The position numbers and the translations under genes are program-made. From assembly GCA_964358545.1 (NCBI GenBank), contig CAYHQN010000070.1, positions 1 to 22,212 of the forward strand: a stretch of DNA of 22,212 bases. The letters run 5' to 3'. The stretch's first letter is position 1. Every line of letters starts with the position of its first letter. This stretch comes from CAINVV01 sp031432175. GTDB taxonomy: Bacteria > Bacteroidota > Bacteroidia > Bacteroidales > Prolixibacteraceae. Positions 7,360 to 15,914 of the stretch are shown piece after piece. A model generated the notes under the pieces. It made no database searches, was not told where the DNA came from, and saw only the letters and a program-made list of their open reading frames with translations.

Positions 7360-8724
7360 TTGGCTAAGCTAAAAACATCCTTCGTCTGCCAAAATTGCGG
7401 ATATGCCTCACCCAAATGGATCGGACATTGCTCCTCCTGCGGTGAGTGGAACAGTTTCCAGGAAGAGGTATCCCTGCCGGCTAAAAGCCAATCCTCTTTT
7501 TCAGGTACTGCTACTTCCTCAAGACCTGTTACGCTCAATGAGATAGATCTTTTGGAACTTCCGCGAATAGATACCGGCAATGCCGAGTTCAACAGGGTAT
7601 TGGGTGGCGGAATGGTGCCCGGCGGACTGATCCTGCTGGGAGGCGAGCCGGGTATTGGAAAATCGACCCTTGTCCTTCAGATTGCGCTGCAGTTGCACCG
7701 CAGAAAGGTCCTTTATATCTCGGGAGAAGAGAGTTTGCAACAGTTGAAAATGAGGGCTGAGCGGTTGGATGGAGAGAATCCCACCTGCCTGTTTTTGTGC
7801 GAAACAGTTCTGGAATCCATTTTATTACACATAGATAGAGAATCTCCCGACCTTGTGATCATCGACTCCATTCAAACGGTCAGCAGCGAGGCCATTGAGT
7901 CGACTGCTGGCAGTGTAACCCAGATCCGGGAGTGCACGATTGCCATCATGAAGCTGGCAAAGTCCAAGAATATCGCCGTGATCCTGATCGGCCATATCAA
8001 CAAGGAGGGCAGTCTTGCAGGGCCCAAAGTACTGGAGCACATTGTCGATACCGTGTTGCAGTTCGAAGGGGACAGAAACCATCTTTACAGGATTGTCAGA
8101 TCAGTCAAAAACAGGTTTGGGCCTACTTCTGAACTCGGAATTTATGAGATGCAGCAATCCGGTCTCCGTGAGGTAAGCAATCCGTCGGAGATGCTGCTCT
8201 CGTCGCATAACGAAGGACTTAGCGGAACCTCTACTGCTGCTGCCATCGAAGGGATGCGTTCGTTTTTGATTGAGGTTCAGGCGCTGGTGGGTTCCGCTGC
8301 ATATGGCACACCACAACGTTCGGCAACCGGGTTCGACCTGAGAAGGATGAACATGTTACTGGCTGTTCTTGAGAAGAGGGCCGGATTCAAACTTATGGTC
8401 AAAGATGTCTTTCTCAACATTGCGGGAGGATTGAAGGTAGATGATCCGGCCATGGATTTGGCTGTAATTTGTGCCATTCTCTCCTCCAATTTTGATGTTG
8501 CCATCGACAAGGGAATAGCCTTTTCCGGTGAGATAGGGTTAACAGGCGAGATAAGGCCCGTTGGCAGGGTAGGGCAACGCATTGCTGAAGCCCAGAAACT
8601 GGGATTTAAGGAGATTTACGTCTCGAAATACAACAAGGGAGTAGACTTCTCCCGTTTCGAAATTAAAATCCACCAGATCGAACGTGTGGAGAAACTGGTC
8701 AGGACCCTATTCGGGAAAGGATAA
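7360..8724 (+). CDS. radA: DNA repair/recombination protein RadA
   Basis: RecA-like ATPase that drives branch migration of recombination intermediates. I place the start at TTG 7360, giving 454 aa beginning MAKLKTSFVCQNCG, the standard RadA N-terminus; the frame stays open upstream, but only through panD in another frame. Domains: four-cysteine zinc finger C10-x2-C13 / C24-x2-C27; RecA-type core with Walker A GEPGIGKST at 95-103; Walker B region PDLVIIDSIQT; the RadA-specific KNRFG motif; and a C-terminal Lon-like domain of about 170 residues containing FDLRRMNMLLAVLEKR and GEIGLTGEIRPVGRVGQRI. It is the last gene of the panC-panD-radA operon. Its last two codons and stop lie inside the 33-bp inverted repeat shared with the 3' end of gldN. 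The TTG start may keep expression low. Confidence 0.95.
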   Translation: MAKLKTSFVCQNCGYASPKWIGHCSSCGEWNSFQEEVSLPAKSQSSFSGTATSSRPVTLNEIDLLELPRIDTGNAEFNRVLGGGMVPGGLILLGGEPGIGKSTLVLQIALQLHRRKVLYISGEESLQQLKMRAERLDGENPTCLFLCETVLESILLHIDRESPDLVIIDSIQTVSSEAIESTAGSVTQIRECTIAIMKLAKSKNIAVILIGHINKEGSLAGPKVLEHIVDTVLQFEGDRNHLYRIVRSVKNRFGPTSELGIYEMQQSGLREVSNPSEMLLSSHNEGLSGTSTAAAIEGMRSFLIEVQALVGSAAYGTPQRSATGFDLRRMNMLLAVLEKRAGFKLMVKDVFLNIAGGLKVDDPAMDLAVICAILSSNFDVAIDKGIAFSGEIGLTGEIRPVGRVGQRIAEAQKLGFKEIYVSKYNKGVDFSRFEIKIHQIERVEKLVRTLFGKG

Positions 8725-8854
8725 AGGATAAAGTAAAAAGGATAAAGTGGCATTCGGACTGAATTGACCAATACCGATTTTAAAGTAAAAGACGCCGCAA
8801 ATCAACATTGCGGCGTCTTCTACTTTATCCTTTTTACTTTATCCTTTATCCTTT
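8716..8854. repeat. Perfect 33-bp inverted repeat of GGATAAA units at convergent gene ends
   Basis: Arms 8716-8748 and 8822-8854 are exact reverse complements, each built from GGATAAA units around an AAAGTAAAAAG core. The left arm starts at the last two codons of radA. The right arm has one more unit beyond the pairing region (8855-8863), reaching the gldN stop. The 73-base interior holds a separate GC-rich hairpin. Transcripts from either side therefore enter the same purine-rich sequence just after their stop codon. Confidence 0.9.
8789..8819. terminator. GC-rich terminator hairpin inside the 33-bp repeat
   Basis: A 12-bp perfect stem, AAGACGCCGCAA (8789-8800) with TTGCGGCGTCTT (8808-8819), and a 7-base loop. 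A-rich sequence precedes it and T-rich sequence follows, so it should terminate transcription from both radA and gldN. Confidence 0.85.
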
Positions 8855-8863
8855 ATCCTTTTT

Positions 8864-9745
8864 CTAGTACTCCCAGAGATCTTGCTCGTAATCGAATATC
8901 GATTTTTTGATCCTTTCCGATTCATTCGCGGCATATTCATCGGAAGCATAATCCAGGACGGCACGGTTGTTGTAAGTATTCTCCTCTTTGATGATATAGC
9001 CGTCGAATTGTCTGAGTAGGAAGAGGTCATCGAAACTGAAATTTCTTGCACCATTCCGGGTGTTGAGCGACTCATTCTTGGCAAGAAGAGTCCTGATTTC
9101 GGGATAGTATACCCAAAAAAGTTTTTTTCTGAGTGTCACTTCCTGATTCACATCTTCATCACGGAAGTAGAGGCGGATGGGGCAAATTCCCCATATGCGA
9201 ACCTGAAGGGTAGATTTTTGTTTGTCAAAATACCAAATTTCCTTAATGATCAATTGTTTTACCTCTTCGGTATGCATCTCCTGTTGTACTTTAACATCTT
9301 CCATTTGCCCGGTTTCGAAATTTCTTCGTTGGACCGTTTTGGTTGCGGAACCAAATTGAGCCTTGACCTGATCATAGCTAACAGGAACGGCAAACTCATT
9401 TTCATCGTTGGCAGGAGGATCAAAGGCCGGAAAAGTATTGTCCTTAATCCCTTTCAACAAAAGGTTGATAAGGTTAAGCCGGCCTTGAACTTCCACAGTC
9501 GGAAAGTAGAATTGCTGGTTCATCTTCTCGCGCATGTCGATCAACCGCCAAACAGTCTTGGACCAGGTTACATCTGCTTCTCTCACACCAGGCAGCGGTG
9601 CCGGTTTGCGTTCGAAGTTGCTCTTCTTCTCGTATAAGCCGGCATTCCTGTTTATAACCAGATTCTCAATATCTTGACCCATCAGGGTACTGAAGGCTGA
9701 AGCTCCGGTAAAAAAAATCAATAAGAAAAACAATTTACGTCTCAT
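8864..9745 (-). CDS. gldN: T9SS ring component GldN/PorN
   Basis: Periplasmic protein that, with the lipoprotein GldK/PorK, forms the large ring under the outer membrane required for type IX secretion. The 293-aa protein starts MRRKLFFLLIFFTGASAFST, a clear signal peptide probably cleaved around residues 17-24. Recognisable family segments are DVTWSKTVWRLIDMREKMNQQFYFP (75-99), IKEIWYFDKQKSTLQVRIWGICP and LFWVYYPEIRTLL, followed by FDDLFLLRQFDGYIIKEENTYNNR near the C-terminus. Its ATG lies 3 bases after the gldM stop, indicating translational coupling. It is the last gene of the porP-gldKLMN cluster, ending at the nested hairpin shared with radA. The family assignment also rests on gene order. 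Confidence 0.93.
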   Translation of the reverse strand: MRRKLFFLLIFFTGASAFSTLMGQDIENLVINRNAGLYEKKSNFERKPAPLPGVREADVTWSKTVWRLIDMREKMNQQFYFPTVEVQGRLNLINLLLKGIKDNTFPAFDPPANDENEFAVPVSYDQVKAQFGSATKTVQRRNFETGQMEDVKVQQEMHTEEVKQLIIKEIWYFDKQKSTLQVRIWGICPIRLYFRDEDVNQEVTLRKKLFWVYYPEIRTLLAKNESLNTRNGARNFSFDDLFLLRQFDGYIIKEENTYNNRAVLDYASDEYAANESERIKKSIFDYEQDLWEY

Positions 9746-9748
9746 CGC

Positions 9749-11290
9749 TTAATTAATTTTAAAACTGATCGCGGATAGGTTCCTTGTCAGGCCGTCTTCA
9801 CCTTTGGCAACGATGTTGTCGATGTAAAGGCGGCTACCACGGGTCAGTCCATTAAACAAATCTCTTTGTTCCTGGGTAAATCGTGCGCCATTGGCTGGTT
9901 TGTCCACAACAAATCCTCCCTTTGAAGTGGATACAACAAAGGAGAGCACCTGAAATTTCATTTCAAAATCAAAGTCGGGAATATCTGCAAATACCCCAGT
10001 TTCAACCACCAGTTCACTTTTGGATATCATGCCTGAATTTTTGCCGGCAACCGTTGCTATTGGATTGGGAACACGTTTCACCCTGAACTCAACAGTGCCC
10101 ATCTGTTTGACCACCTTATCAACAGTTGCACTCACAGTAATATAGGCTTTTTCTGTAAGCTTTTCCGGATAGGCTAAAAATCCGTCTGCCGTCTTTTCAA
10201 TACGTCCGTTTTTCATGGTAACACTAATATCCCTGGAAGAGAATCCGGGTACGGAAACTGAAACCGGATTGGGCAGGCCAAGGTAGAGGATATTCATCTT
10301 GGTCGGGGAAACAGTCATAGAAGGTTTTGCAACCTGGTATTCCTGTTGGAACGGATATTGAACGATTTGTCCGTTGGGATTTTTGAAATTGATTATACCT
10401 TTCCAGACAAAGGTCCCTTCCGTCCCGGCATTAGCCTTATACAACCCGGCGTTTTCACCCGGGATAATAGGCAGTTTACTGCCGTTGACAATAATATCCG
10501 GTACTGCGGTGGTATCGATGGCTGAGATGAAAACCTTAGCTTCATACACACCCCCTTGAAGGATGTAATTGGATTTCGCGATTACCTGGGCCTTCAGGTT
10601 GTTGAATTTGAAGGAGGAGGCATCAATCATTGAGTAGTAATAGCTGATAACATCCGATTCGGTGTTCCGGATATCACTTTGCAATTTTGACATCAACGTA
10701 ACCACGGCGATCAATGGGTATCCCTGAAATTTGTTGCTCTCCCAGGTAGGTGTACTTCCCTCTGTGCCCTTTGGATCCGAAGTGTCCAGGCTCTTGGTAA
10801 TGGAGTTAATCAAAGAGGTCTGGCCTGGGTCGATATTGGAAAGCAAAAAGGAGCGATATTCTTCCAATGCTTTTTTCAACAAAGCGCCGTTTCCCTTGGT
10901 CATCATCACCTCTTCGGCAAATTGCAGGTCTTCCTTGTTGATAATACTATCGATTCTTCCGTCAGGACCATCGGCTTTTTTGACAATTACCTCCTTGAAA
11001 TGGGTGATGTATTTGCACAAGGAATCGGTACGCTCTTTGATCTTTAGAACGGTACGATTCAATTCCCCCACTTTTTCAGGATTCTCCTGGGCAGCACTGC
11101 TGAAGTTGTTGTATACGCTTAGATTTTTGTTGTTGACGTTTTCTATCGTACCCATTAATCCCTGATCTACTAACGCAAATGCATCCACTACCGATTTGTC
11201 GACATTGAGTGCAAGCATTGCCGTTAATACCAGGTACATCAGGCTGATCATTCGTTGCCGGGGCGTTTCCGGACAGTTTTTTACTCCCAT
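9749..11290 (-). CDS. gldM: T9SS motor component GldM/PorM
   Basis: Inner-membrane protein with one transmembrane helix and a long periplasmic part that transmits motor force from the GldLM complex to the ring. 513 aa. The N-terminus MGVKNCPETPRQRMISLMYLVLTAMLALNV carries the conserved PRQ segment, with R11 in the position of the Arg that I recall pairing with the GldL glutamate, and a hydrophobic helix at about 14-29. The following periplasmic region contains helical and then beta-rich domains, as in the known GldM/PorM D1-D4 arrangement. Segments such as RMISLMYLVLTAMLALN and PNPVSVSVPGF are typical. The start at 11290 lies 21 bases after the gldL stop. The length is normal and no damage is visible. 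Confidence 0.95.
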   Translation of the reverse strand: MGVKNCPETPRQRMISLMYLVLTAMLALNVDKSVVDAFALVDQGLMGTIENVNNKNLSVYNNFSSAAQENPEKVGELNRTVLKIKERTDSLCKYITHFKEVIVKKADGPDGRIDSIINKEDLQFAEEVMMTKGNGALLKKALEEYRSFLLSNIDPGQTSLINSITKSLDTSDPKGTEGSTPTWESNKFQGYPLIAVVTLMSKLQSDIRNTESDVISYYYSMIDASSFKFNNLKAQVIAKSNYILQGGVYEAKVFISAIDTTAVPDIIVNGSKLPIIPGENAGLYKANAGTEGTFVWKGIINFKNPNGQIVQYPFQQEYQVAKPSMTVSPTKMNILYLGLPNPVSVSVPGFSSRDISVTMKNGRIEKTADGFLAYPEKLTEKAYITVSATVDKVVKQMGTVEFRVKRVPNPIATVAGKNSGMISKSELVVETGVFADIPDFDFEMKFQVLSFVVSTSKGGFVVDKPANGARFTQEQRDLFNGLTRGSRLYIDNIVAKGEDGLTRNLSAISFKIN

Positions 11291-11311
11291 AAGGGTTGCG
11301 AGTTGATTAGA

Positions 11312-12286
11312 TTAACCTTTTATATTCATAGCGCCCAGCATATTACCATAGACCTGGTTCAATGCTTCCAGGTTCTTGTTCATTCGCTCGGTCAGCTGAT
11401 GGTATTTCTTAGCCTCTTCCAGGGTTCCATTTACCAATTGTTGTAATCCGGCCTGATCGGTGACACTCTTGGCTGCGGACTCAGTCAGTTTTTTTACATT
11501 TTGCAAATGAAGTTCATAGGAGGAGTTCAGGGAGGCCAGACTGGAATTCATCCTGGATATTTCTCCTGAGTAATGTTTTGAATTTTCGCTGAGCGATAAA
11601 AAGTCTTTTTGAACGGAATCGGTAAACTCCTTGTAGGAAGAGGACAGTTTCTCGCTGGTGGAAGCCAGTTGCTGATTGATTTTTTTCGTTGAATCGGTGA
11701 ACGATTCTGCCATCTCTTTGGATGAAGTTGATATCAGCCTTGAGGAGTGCTCGTAGCTGTGAACCAAATCACCCAGGGAGTGTTCAACCGCCTGCGTGGC
11801 CTTGTTGTTCACTTCAGAAAAGGTATTCATCGACAGTGAAGCGTTGCCAAGATTGCGCACATACATTTCCGTCGCAAGGGTAGCGCTCGAAATTTCTGAA
11901 ATGCCTTTGGCAGTATTGGTCAGATCCTGCAAACCTTTTTTAAGTTTGGAGAGCATCTCCGGTGTGATTTCTGCCTTTTCGAGCATTTCATCCAATCCTC
12001 CGGTTGCTGATCTGACGGGAAGTTCAAGATCTTCCTCAAATTCAAAATCGGGGCTCAATTGCGGATAGACCTTGGACCATTCCGGGGTTTCAACCATGGG
12101 TTCAAAAGCAGAAAGAAAGAAGATCAGTGCTTCGCACGACATACCGATCATCAACATGGTACTGCCGCCGGTCCAGTGCTCCAGTTTGAATAAAGCTCCC
12201 AACAGCACGACGGATGCGCCGATGCTGTAGAAGTAATTCATGGTGGACCTCCATTTGTGAGAGTGTGTTAAATCAGTTATTCCCAT
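11312..12286 (-). CDS. gldL: T9SS motor component GldL/PorL
   Basis: Inner-membrane stator of the proton-driven GldLM motor powering type IX secretion and, in gliding species, motility. 324 aa. Two transmembrane helices lie close together at about 17-34 and 42-60, joined by FKLEHWTGG. E52, in MSCEALIFFLSAFEP of the second helix, corresponds to the membrane glutamate reported as essential in other GldL proteins. The rest is a long cytoplasmic region predicted to be helical and coiled coil, rich in Ser, Glu and Lys, and longer than the approximately 215 aa of short GldL forms. This resembles the longer PorL type of Bacteroidales. It lies 25 bases after gldK and 21 before gldM. Confidence 0.93.
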   Translation of the reverse strand: MGITDLTHSHKWRSTMNYFYSIGASVVLLGALFKLEHWTGGSTMLMIGMSCEALIFFLSAFEPMVETPEWSKVYPQLSPDFEFEEDLELPVRSATGGLDEMLEKAEITPEMLSKLKKGLQDLTNTAKGISEISSATLATEMYVRNLGNASLSMNTFSEVNNKATQAVEHSLGDLVHSYEHSSRLISTSSKEMAESFTDSTKKINQQLASTSEKLSSSYKEFTDSVQKDFLSLSENSKHYSGEISRMNSSLASLNSSYELHLQNVKKLTESAAKSVTDQAGLQQLVNGTLEEAKKYHQLTERMNKNLEALNQVYGNMLGAMNIKG

Positions 12287-12311
12287 GAGTATATTTGTTT
12301 TTCAGTAAGGG

Positions 12312-13658
12312 TTAAAATTCATCACCAAATGAGGAACGTACACACCTGAAACCGACATACGATTTTGCGGTATCCTGGTATTCGAAAGTGCGGGTTCCAA
12401 CCTGAATGTAATAAGCGATATCTTTCCATGAACCTCCTCTGATAACCTTCCGCTTCATGGTTGGCGGATCGTCGGATAGTGCATTGTATTCAAAATTCGG
12501 ATTCATGTCGTGCATGAAATTGTAGGTGGATTCGTCATAAGCGGTAATGGTCCATTCCGCCACATTCCCTGCCATATCGTACAATCCGTAACCATTTGGC
12601 TCATAAGTAGCCACTTTGATGGAAGCCTTTCCACCATCATCGCTGTAGTTGCCACGCATGGGTTTAAAGTTGGCCAGAAAACATCCGGTTTTTGACCGGG
12701 TGTAATAACCGCCCCAGGGATACATCGAATTATCCAGTCCACCTCTGGCTGCCAGCTCCCATTCCGCTTCTGTTGGAAGGCGATAATCCTGTACAGCATA
12801 ATCACCTTTGTTGGAGAGACTCATATTCTTCAAATTCGTACGCCACATGCAAAATGCCTTTGCCTGTTTCCAGCTGACCCCCACCACGGGGTAATCATCA
12901 AATCCGGGATGAGAGAAGTACATTTTTGCCCAGGGTTCGTTGAACGCGTAAGTAAAATCGCGGATCCAGACCAGGGTATCCGGGTAGATGTTGACCATAT
13001 CAGTCATAACAAAGCTTGCCCGATTCTGAATCGGACTAACTTTCCCGTTCAGGTCAACAACACTGCCGTTGTAGGCTTGCTTGGTATAGTCGTAAGAATT
13101 TTGGCGACGGGCTGCCTGCTGCAGGTCTACCCAATAATAATTGTAGTTTAACTTCCTGACGTCAAGCTCTTTCTTGCCGAATATCCTTTCGCTTTTGTCA
13201 TAATAGAGTTGTTCCAGTTCAGGTATGTACTCCGCTTTTCGCCAGTTGAGTTTAACATCCCAATCCAGAACGACAGGATCGATGGGATCGCCCCTTCTGG
13301 TAGTCGTTGGTTTAAACTCCGGAAATTTTTGAGACAACACATCCCTGGCGATAGAATCCCGCACCCAATATACGAACTGACGGTACTCGTTGTTGGTAAT
13401 TTCGGTATCGTCCATCCAAAAGGTGGCCAGGTCAACCGTTCTCGTTGGTGAAGTAGCACCGGTAATGTCCTGGTCGGAAGGCCCCATGTTGAAGCTTCTG
13501 CCCGGAATCAATACCATTCCCTGAGGGGTCGGCTCGAGGTATTTGCCTCTTTTCTGTACCCCCACCAATTCACCGTTGCCGGAATTGTGACATCCGGAAA
13601 CCAGCAGCATGACTGATACGCTGCCATAAGCAAACAATCGTTTTATCGTTCGACTCAT
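12312..13658 (-). CDS. gldK: T9SS ring lipoprotein GldK/PorK
   Basis: Outer-membrane-anchored lipoprotein that forms the periplasmic ring with GldN. Starting at ATG 13658 gives 448 aa with the lipoprotein signal MSRTIKRLFAYGSVSVMLLV and lipobox VSGC (C23). Upstream in-frame Met codons at 13682 and 13706 are possible, but the latter overlaps the porP end. The mature part has a formylglycine-generating-enzyme/sulfatase-modifying fold: GMVLIPGRSFNMG from about 47, DDTEITNNEYRQFV, RLPTEAEWELAARGG near 292, GLYDMAGNVAEWT near 363, VIRGGSWKD near 406, and a terminal VGFRCVRSSF. The paired catalytic cysteines of true FGE enzymes are not evident, as expected for the structural GldK family. It lies between porP and gldL. 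Confidence 0.94.
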   Translation of the reverse strand: MSRTIKRLFAYGSVSVMLLVSGCHNSGNGELVGVQKRGKYLEPTPQGMVLIPGRSFNMGPSDQDITGATSPTRTVDLATFWMDDTEITNNEYRQFVYWVRDSIARDVLSQKFPEFKPTTTRRGDPIDPVVLDWDVKLNWRKAEYIPELEQLYYDKSERIFGKKELDVRKLNYNYYWVDLQQAARRQNSYDYTKQAYNGSVVDLNGKVSPIQNRASFVMTDMVNIYPDTLVWIRDFTYAFNEPWAKMYFSHPGFDDYPVVGVSWKQAKAFCMWRTNLKNMSLSNKGDYAVQDYRLPTEAEWELAARGGLDNSMYPWGGYYTRSKTGCFLANFKPMRGNYSDDGGKASIKVATYEPNGYGLYDMAGNVAEWTITAYDESTYNFMHDMNPNFEYNALSDDPPTMKRKVIRGGSWKDIAYYIQVGTRTFEYQDTAKSYVGFRCVRSSFGDEF

Positions 13659-13689
13659 ATTTTGTGAACCAATTTTTTCCATTCCAAAG

Positions 13690-14631
13690 TTATAAAAACC
13701 TAACACTTTTGGTTTTTTGACCTCTATTTTTATTTATAAGAACAGCGTACGAAACAAAAAGTTCATGAGAACCAGAATTATAACGTGACAAAGCTGAAGT
13801 ACTCAGGTCGTATGAATAGCCTATTTTTAGTCCGTTAAGCATCTCAAATCCCAGAAATAGTACTGCAGCATCTTTGATCCTGTACCCGATTCCTCCCCAA
13901 AATCGCTTATTGTATCGAAGCAACAAATCCAAATCCAGTTGGGAAGTTGTACCAGCTGATTTTAGTAAGAACGATGGTTGAACGAGAAAGCGATCGTCGT
14001 TCATTTCAAGGTTATAGCCACCAGTCAAATAATAGTGTCTTTTCAGCGAATAATGGCCTTTCTCCTCGAATGCAAATGAGGGCTGGTTGATGTGTGTTGA
14101 CGACAGGGCCAGATAATATTTTTTATGCCTGTAAAAAACCCCTGCTCCAAAATCTGCCAAAACCCCATTTACCTCTTGTTTGGGCAGAGATGGATCTGAT
14201 CCGTCGATCAGATCCCCACCCTGGGAAGCAGACCAGCCCGGACTTAAATTTTTGTTCATCAGGCCGGCAGATATCCCGCATCCCAGCATTCCCTCACCGA
14301 GTTGGAAACGATAGGCATAGTTCAAACTGAAAGAGACATTTTTCTCATAGCCAATGGCATCTTTCACTACCGTGAAGCCTAGCCCGTCTGCATTTCCAAG
14401 CAATTTAACCGAACCATCCGTCTGAAAAACTGTAGTTACAGGCGCCCCCGGAAACCCAACCCATTGTTGTCTGTTTAAAAGCGTAAGATTGATCTCGCCG
14501 GTATTTCCTGCAACTCCAGGATTAATCATCAAGTGGTTAAACATGTGCTGACTAATCTGCGGATCCTGCTGTGCACTCGCGGCGAATGTACATATATTTA
14601 ATAAAACCCACAAAAATCCGCGAAATTTCAT
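13690..14631 (-). CDS. porP: T9SS outer-membrane protein PorP/SprF family
   Basis: Outer-membrane beta-barrel partner of the type IX secretion machinery. I choose the ATG at 14631, giving 313 aa with a clean signal peptide MKFRGFLWVLLNICTFAASA, cleaved before QQDPQ. The frame stays open to 14772, but that extension is hydrophilic and overlaps the preceding gene. The mature N-terminus QQDPQISQHMFNHLMINPGVAG is the PorP/SprF signature, followed by NRQQWVGFPGAP and repeated beta-strand patterns with aromatic ends. The C-terminus ends in a short basic tail. Placed immediately before gldK as in other Bacteroidota, it is most likely the PorP of the core locus rather than one of the many SprF-like paralogues. 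The gap to gldK is 31 bases. Confidence 0.92.
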   Translation of the reverse strand: MKFRGFLWVLLNICTFAASAQQDPQISQHMFNHLMINPGVAGNTGEINLTLLNRQQWVGFPGAPVTTVFQTDGSVKLLGNADGLGFTVVKDAIGYEKNVSFSLNYAYRFQLGEGMLGCGISAGLMNKNLSPGWSASQGGDLIDGSDPSLPKQEVNGVLADFGAGVFYRHKKYYLALSSTHINQPSFAFEEKGHYSLKRHYYLTGGYNLEMNDDRFLVQPSFLLKSAGTTSQLDLDLLLRYNKRFWGGIGYRIKDAAVLFLGFEMLNGLKIGYSYDLSTSALSRYNSGSHELFVSYAVLINKNRGQKTKSVRFL

Positions 14632-14725
14632 CCGATTGTTATCTTGTTTTTTATTGGCCGGATGGAATACCCACATTCTCGTTTTCGGTTGGTATGATAA
14701 TTTTCTCATGGGTATTTCATCTGTT

Positions 14726-15853
14726 TCAATAGCTTTTGTTGAAGGATGACCACCACCTTTCCGGTATTTCATTCTTGCACGCCTGACGGTAATCCTTTTT
14801 GGAACAGGGTACCCTAAGCGGGAACAGATCGCAATCCGGTGAAGGAACTTCCATCCACCATCTTTTGGAGACAGGATGCTTCAGAAAGGTGACTGGATCC
14901 GGAATTCCTTCAACAGGAACAACGAAATGCAGAAAGTCGATCGCTTCATCCTGAGGTATTTCATCAATTTTCCTGGACTTACCATTCAAATAATACCAGG
15001 CAATCTGGGCCGCCATCATGGCCCCATTTCGTTCCGGATCCTTTTCCGGGGAGTAACCAAACAGGGAAAACCAACCGGGATTGGGTGAAATGCCTGCATA
15101 CCACGCAAGCTGACATGCCTCTTCCCCGGTTAATCCGTTGGGCGAATTTCTAACCTGACCGGGTGCCTCACACAGTTTGAGCGAACTGAAATCAAAACTA
15201 ACCAAATCCGTTTCACGAAGATATGGCTCCACCTCCTTGATCCCGTTCCGTATTTCACCCAGGGTGAAAAGCATTCCTTTAAATTCTTCAGAAAAGGTCT
15301 CTTTACTCTCCGGCGACACGAAGAAGGACTGAACAGCCATTACATTGACGATGGTTTCGCGTGAAAGATTGTTTAGAAATACATCGTCAAGCGTGGTGTC
15401 TTTTTGAGAAAGATTGTCGATGCGATCGTCCACAACAGATAAAATGGCTTCATTTTTGTCAATTCCGGCCAGAAGCGGAATCGTGAAACTTTGATTTCCA
15501 CCCAGGATGAGGATTGGAATTCCCAAAGAGTGTAGCTCCTCGGCAACCATGCGAACCGCAGCCACTGTATCGCTGAACTCCTTACCGGATTTAATATTGC
15601 CAAGATCCACGATCCGGAATGGGGCAGAAAACCCGTTAAGTTGATACAATTGCTCCCGAATGGCATCCGGGGAATCTGAAAATGAGGAGGATGAAGTGAA
15701 ACGGTCGTCTGTGATACCCAAAATAACCAAATCGGGTAAAGCGGAATCATTCCAGGCTGAATTCTTCAAATGCGAACCAAGTTGATCCTTATCTCCTGAG
15801 AATTTTTTAACAACCGGTAATGATTTAGCTGGTGTGATAAGCTCTTTTAGCAT
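14726..15853 (-). CDS. Arginase/formimidoylglutamase-fold protein with degenerate metal site
   Basis: About 375 aa from ATG 15853 (a TTG seven codons upstream is less likely). It follows the ureohydrolase fold but lacks key metal ligands. The motif GGxHS reads GGNQS (118-122, Gln for His). DAHxD reads DDRID (142-146, Arg for His). SFDxD reads SFDFS (219-223, Ser for the second Asp). The segment usually reading DPxxxPG is CEAPG. Three of six expected Mn ligands are therefore missing, and hydrolase activity is unlikely, although databases often label this family formimidoylglutamase. No signal peptide is seen, so it is probably cytoplasmic. It sits 61 bases after topA and 94 bases before porP. 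I recall the same order in other Bacteroidota, suggesting a link to this locus; function is unknown. Confidence 0.8.
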   Translation of the reverse strand: MLKELITPAKSLPVVKKFSGDKDQLGSHLKNSAWNDSALPDLVILGITDDRFTSSSSFSDSPDAIREQLYQLNGFSAPFRIVDLGNIKSGKEFSDTVAAVRMVAEELHSLGIPILILGGNQSFTIPLLAGIDKNEAILSVVDDRIDNLSQKDTTLDDVFLNNLSRETIVNVMAVQSFFVSPESKETFSEEFKGMLFTLGEIRNGIKEVEPYLRETDLVSFDFSSLKLCEAPGQVRNSPNGLTGEEACQLAWYAGISPNPGWFSLFGYSPEKDPERNGAMMAAQIAWYYLNGKSRKIDEIPQDEAIDFLHFVVPVEGIPDPVTFLKHPVSKRWWMEVPSPDCDLFPLRVPCSKKDYRQACKNEIPERWWSSFNKSY

Positions 15854-15914
15854 AAGTCCTGGATTTACCGACAATATAAAAAACTTTCAGCAATATTAGG
15901 CCAAAGCAGTTTTT

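Noticed and set aside
12290..12297. TATATTTG, a perfect -7 element on the plus strand in the gldK-gldL gap
   Set aside because: It points against the genes and has no TTG at the required distance (nearest TTTG is 32 bases upstream); probably chance in AT-rich sequence.
14632..14772. 47-residue N-terminal extension of PorP
   Set aside because: It overlaps the end of the arginase-like gene, is hydrophilic, and would bury the signal peptide.
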